Part shown: positions 5,476-7,811 of the stretch, piece by piece
How positions within the stretch are numbered: the first letter of the stretch is position 1
How the letters are laid out: every line of letters starts with the position of its first letter
Source: Candidatus Rokuibacteriota bacterium
GTDB lineage: Bacteria; Methylomirabilota; Methylomirabilia; Rokubacteriales; CSP1-6
Direction of reading: 5' to 3'
Assembly (NCBI GenBank): GCA_003220195.1
Contig: QHRT01000419.1
Coordinates: 1 to 7,811 of the forward strand
DNA length: 7,811 bases
Translations under genes and position numbers: made by a program
Notes under the pieces: model-generated
Seen by the model: the letters and a program-made list of their open reading frames with translations, nothing else
The model's database searches: none
What the model was told of the DNA's origin: nothing

Positions 5476-7008
5476 ATGGCGGTGGTCGACGAGGACGGCG
5501 CGGATCGCTACGTGGATCTCTGGACCGGCGCCCTGCACTACGCGGAGGCGATGCGGCGCTCCGGAGTCGGCCGAGGCGACGTCGTGCTCGCGCAATTGCC
5601 CAACTGGCGCGAGTTCGTCACGCTGGCCGTTGCTGCGGAAACCGCCGGCGTCGTGCTGGCCTTCTGCCCGGTCCACTGGGGCTTGCGCGAAACCGCCGGC
5701 GCGCTCGCGTTGATCCGGCCGCGGCTCTGGTTCACCACGCTGGCGACCGAAGGCGAAGTGGATCGGACCGAGCTCGTGCGACGTGCTCTCGATGGCGTGA
5801 GCTCACCGCTGCGCGCCGTGTTGATCCGAAGTCGAGAGGCGCCGGCCGGCACGACCCCATTCCACGATTGGCTGGCTTCCACCGAAAGGCCATCGGTCGA
5901 CACGGCCGTCGAGGGCGCCGCGGGGCTGGCGCCTCTCGAGATCGCGGTCACGTCAGGCTCCGCCGGCGAGCCCAAGAGCGTCGTCCACGTTCACGACACG
6001 GCGCTGGCGGCCGTCGATTCCACGATCCGCCGCCAGCGCATCGTCCCCGGCGACGTGATTCACGTCGCCGTCTCCGTCTGCCACACGTTCGGATACTTCT
6101 ACGGCGTCCGCTGCGCACTCCAGGCGGGGGCCGCGATGGTGCTGCAGGAACGCTTCCGCCCGCGGCGCATGCTGGAGCTCATCGACGCCCACGACATCAC
6201 GATCTCGCTCGGTCCATCGGCGTTCGTGCTCGAGCTGCTCCGCGGCGCCGCGACATACCGCCGCGGACTCACCCGTCTCCGCTTCTTCACCCATGGCGGC
6301 GACACGTTGCCTGCCTCTGTCATGCGGCGCGCCGTCGAGCAACTCCCTTTCCGGATCTCGCGCGTCTTCGGGATGACGGAGTTCGGACACGTCACCGCGA
6401 CCGACGAGACGACGCCCCTCGAGCAATGCATCGACAGCGTGGGGTCGCCGCAGGCCGAGATGGAGCTCCGGATCCTGGACAGCGACGGCACGCCGCTCGG
6501 GTCCGGCCGGGAGGGCAGGCTCCACGCCCGCGGGCCATTTCTGTTTGCGGGGTATCTCGCCGAGGATCGCGTCGACGAGGACGTCGTCGACGATGACGGC
6601 TTCTTCGACACCGGTGATCTCGGCTTCATCGGCGCCGACGGGTTTCTCCGCATCACCGGCCGCGCCAGGCACGTCATCCGTCGGGGCGCCGAGACCGTGC
6701 CCGTCGCTCTTCTCGAGAACCTGATTGCCGGTCACCCGTCGGTGCAGCATGCGGTGGTCGTCGGTGCTCCCGACTCGCGATTCGGTCTTGGCGAGGTGCC
6801 CATCGCGTGCGCGCAGCTCCACGCCGGGGCGTCACTCACCCTGCCCGAGATCGAAGAGCTTCTCGCGCAGCACGGCGTCACGCGACGGTTCTGGCCCGTG
6901 GGTCTCCGCGTCTTCGACGAATGGCCGCTCGGCCCCACCGGAAAGCTGGACCGCGCTGCGCTCCTCCAGCGCGTGACCGAGCCCGACAGCGCGCGCCGGG
7001 AGACATAG
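5476..7008 (+). CDS. AMP-binding acyl/aryl-CoA (or -ACP) ligase
   Basis: This is an ANL-superfamily adenylating enzyme that activates a carboxylic acid with ATP and passes it to CoA or an ACP thiol. From ATG 5476 it is 510 residues: P-loop TSGSAGEPK (159-167), GMTEFG (299-304), the DTGDLG aspartate (D381), the hinge-region GRARHVIRRG (395-404) and the C-terminal catalytic lysine in GPTGKLDR (K490). The overall pattern recalls benzoate-CoA-ligase or aryl-AMP ligases; substrate is inference. The same frame is open upstream to a stop at 5335-5337 and has clearly coding, family-like sequence (RLWETNGWWGQPPLWWRVRE) with no ATG, GTG or TTG. The natural start is therefore probably ACG 5341 (GAGAGA at 5328-5333, 7 nt away), CTG 5374 (CTGA overlap with the acyltransferase stop), or a lost ATG. 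ATG 5476 is the first canonical start but would remove about 34-45 conserved residues. The gene sits in the operon between the LPLAT and the methyltransferase (2-nt gap). Confidence 0.88.
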   Translation: MAVVDEDGADRYVDLWTGALHYAEAMRRSGVGRGDVVLAQLPNWREFVTLAVAAETAGVVLAFCPVHWGLRETAGALALIRPRLWFTTLATEGEVDRTELVRRALDGVSSPLRAVLIRSREAPAGTTPFHDWLASTERPSVDTAVEGAAGLAPLEIAVTSGSAGEPKSVVHVHDTALAAVDSTIRRQRIVPGDVIHVAVSVCHTFGYFYGVRCALQAGAAMVLQERFRPRRMLELIDAHDITISLGPSAFVLELLRGAATYRRGLTRLRFFTHGGDTLPASVMRRAVEQLPFRISRVFGMTEFGHVTATDETTPLEQCIDSVGSPQAEMELRILDSDGTPLGSGREGRLHARGPFLFAGYLAEDRVDEDVVDDDGFFDTGDLGFIGADGFLRITGRARHVIRRGAETVPVALLENLIAGHPSVQHAVVVGAPDSRFGLGEVPIACAQLHAGASLTLPEIEELLAQHGVTRRFWPVGLRVFDEWPLGPTGKLDRAALLQRVTEPDSARRET

Positions 7009-7010
7009 CG

Positions 7011-7673
7011 ATGGGCGAGCCGCGGGACGCCCCGATCGCGTGGCCGCCGAGCTGCTATCCAGCGGCGATCCAGGATCGGTACCAGCTTCTCGAGTGCGCG
7101 CCGGGCCCACGCGCGCTGCGCGAGCTGCTCCCTCGCTATCTGCGACCCGGCATCCGCGTGCTCGACATCGGCTGCGGAATCGGGAGCGGCGCCTGTCACA
7201 TCGCCGCGTCGGGCGCCCACCGGATCCTCGCGGAACTTCCGGCCGGCACGGTCCGCGGACACATCGTCGAAAGGTCGCTCGAGGACTATCTCGAGGCGAC
7301 TCCGCCGCAGGTCGACCTCATTCTATGGACGTACTCGTTCCACGACTGTCTGGATGCCATGAGGACGCAGACTCACGCTCCTGTCTGCGCCGCCGTTGCC
7401 GCGCTCCTGCCGCCGGGCGGGCATCTGCTCCTGATGGATGGCGTGTTTGCGCCCGGGGCCTCCGCCGCCGAGATCGAGCGAACGTACATCTATATGGAGG
7501 CGATCGTCGGGCACTGCGACCGCGGACGGTACTTTCCCCCGGAGTCGATCGCCGGGTTGTTCACCGGGGCCGGCTTCACGATGATCGAGCAGCACGATGT
7601 GCCGCTGGTGGCGCTGGCGCATTATCTCGGGCTTCCGCACGCTCGCACGGCGCTGTTCGTGTTCGTGAAGTGA
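7011..7673 (+). CDS. SAM-dependent methyltransferase, class I, with a probable missing core segment
   Basis: This 220-residue protein carries motif I VLDIGCGIGSGACHIAASGA (50-69), a VDLILWTYSFHD block (101-112) and LPPGGHLLLMDG (133-144), followed by an aromatic C-terminal half (YFPPESIAGLF, GAGFTMIEQHDVPL). The Rossmann fold normally continues after motif I with strand beta2 ending in an acidic residue that binds the SAM ribose, then helix B. Here GAHR (68-71) runs straight into ILAELPAGTVRGHIVERSLE, which looks like the end of helix B and strand 3. About 16-18 residues therefore seem to be missing, in frame. The gene starts 2 nt after the ligase stop (TAG 7006-7008), with no strong Shine-Dalgarno of its own, which suggests coupling. 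It is probably the tailoring step of the ACP/ligase operon. It may be inactive if the gap is real. The methyl acceptor is unknown. Confidence 0.8.
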   Translation: MGEPRDAPIAWPPSCYPAAIQDRYQLLECAPGPRALRELLPRYLRPGIRVLDIGCGIGSGACHIAASGAHRILAELPAGTVRGHIVERSLEDYLEATPPQVDLILWTYSFHDCLDAMRTQTHAPVCAAVAALLPPGGHLLLMDGVFAPGASAAEIERTYIYMEAIVGHCDRGRYFPPESIAGLFTGAGFTMIEQHDVPLVALAHYLGLPHARTALFVFVK

Positions 7674-7811
7674 GATCGCGCGCGCGTTCTACGCGCCTTC
7701 GACCAGGATCACGTTTCCGTTCGAGCTCCGTGGAGGGCCCACGCCGTTGCCGCGTTCACCGCGCTCGCGCGCGAGCGTCACGGCGCGATCGCCGCGCGTG
7801 CACGCGACCAC
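7674..7811. other. Unassigned right-edge region
   Basis: After the methyltransferase stop there is a 5-bp hairpin GCGCG-TTCTA-CGCGC (7680-7694) without a T-tract, so it is a poor terminator. A 16-bp perfect palindrome CGCTCGCGCGCGAGCG lies at 7762-7777. Open frames exist on both strands to the edge: plus from 7669, with no start codon, and minus from the edge to a TGA at 7709-7707. Both have coding-like third-position G+C, so neither can be called. Confidence 0.3.

Noticed and set aside
5415..6596. 393-codon plus-strand frame overlapping the ligase
   Set aside because: It is an extremely Arg-rich translation in another frame of the ligase, whose motifs are all in the 5476 frame.
7680..7694. 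Rho-independent terminator after the methyltransferase
   Set aside because: The stem is only 5 bp and is followed by CTTCGA rather than a run of T.

Overview
The window is high-G+C bacterial DNA, densely packed on both strands. Its gene set is a D-aminoacylase-type and a metal-dependent amidohydrolase, an amidase-signature hydrolase, a luciferase-like (LLM) flavin monooxygenase, and an acyl-carrier/acyl-ligase operon. That mix, with GTG starts and 4-bp stop/start overlaps, resembles environmental lineages such as Rokubacteria/Methylomirabilota, Deltaproteobacteria or Acidobacteria. This assignment is inference from gene style only; there is no rRNA or marker gene.

Layout: (1) 1-1243, minus strand: an amidohydrolase_2 gene overlaps by 4 bp the start of a second amidohydrolase that runs off the left edge. 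(2) 1244-1455: a divergent intergenic region with a good sigma70-type promoter for the minus-strand pair (TTGACA, 17 nt, TACGAT), bracketed by two perfect palindromes that look like repressor operators. (3) 1456-2939, plus strand: an amidase gene broken by an internal deletion plus frame change near 1808. (4) 2940-4070, minus strand: an intact LLM flavin-dependent oxidoreductase, convergent with the amidase and with directly abutting stop codons. (5) 4157-7673, plus strand: a compact operon of a broken acyl carrier protein, an LpxL-like acyltransferase, an AMP-forming acyl/aryl-CoA (or -ACP) ligase and a small SAM methyltransferase. (6) 7674-7811: an unassigned tail.

The left half looks like amide/ring-compound catabolism (two amidohydrolases, an amidase, an LLM monooxygenase). 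The right half looks like a small lipid or secondary-metabolite operon in which a ligase activates an acyl or aryl acid, an ACP carries it, an LPLAT transfers it and a methyltransferase decorates it. This resembles the gene content of aryl-polyene-type clusters, but no ketosynthase is visible here, so the pathway is a hypothesis.

The most striking observation is that three genes (amidase, ACP, methyltransferase) each lack a short conserved core block, estimated at about 45-82 bp. Two of the losses shift the reading frame and one keeps it. The ligase in the same operon also has no canonical start codon where its homologous N-terminus should begin. The window is therefore either a region decaying by small deletions or an assembly with systematic short collapses. 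I did not find a clearly novel defence or mobile system, and saw no CRISPR array, tRNA, rRNA or insertion sequence.
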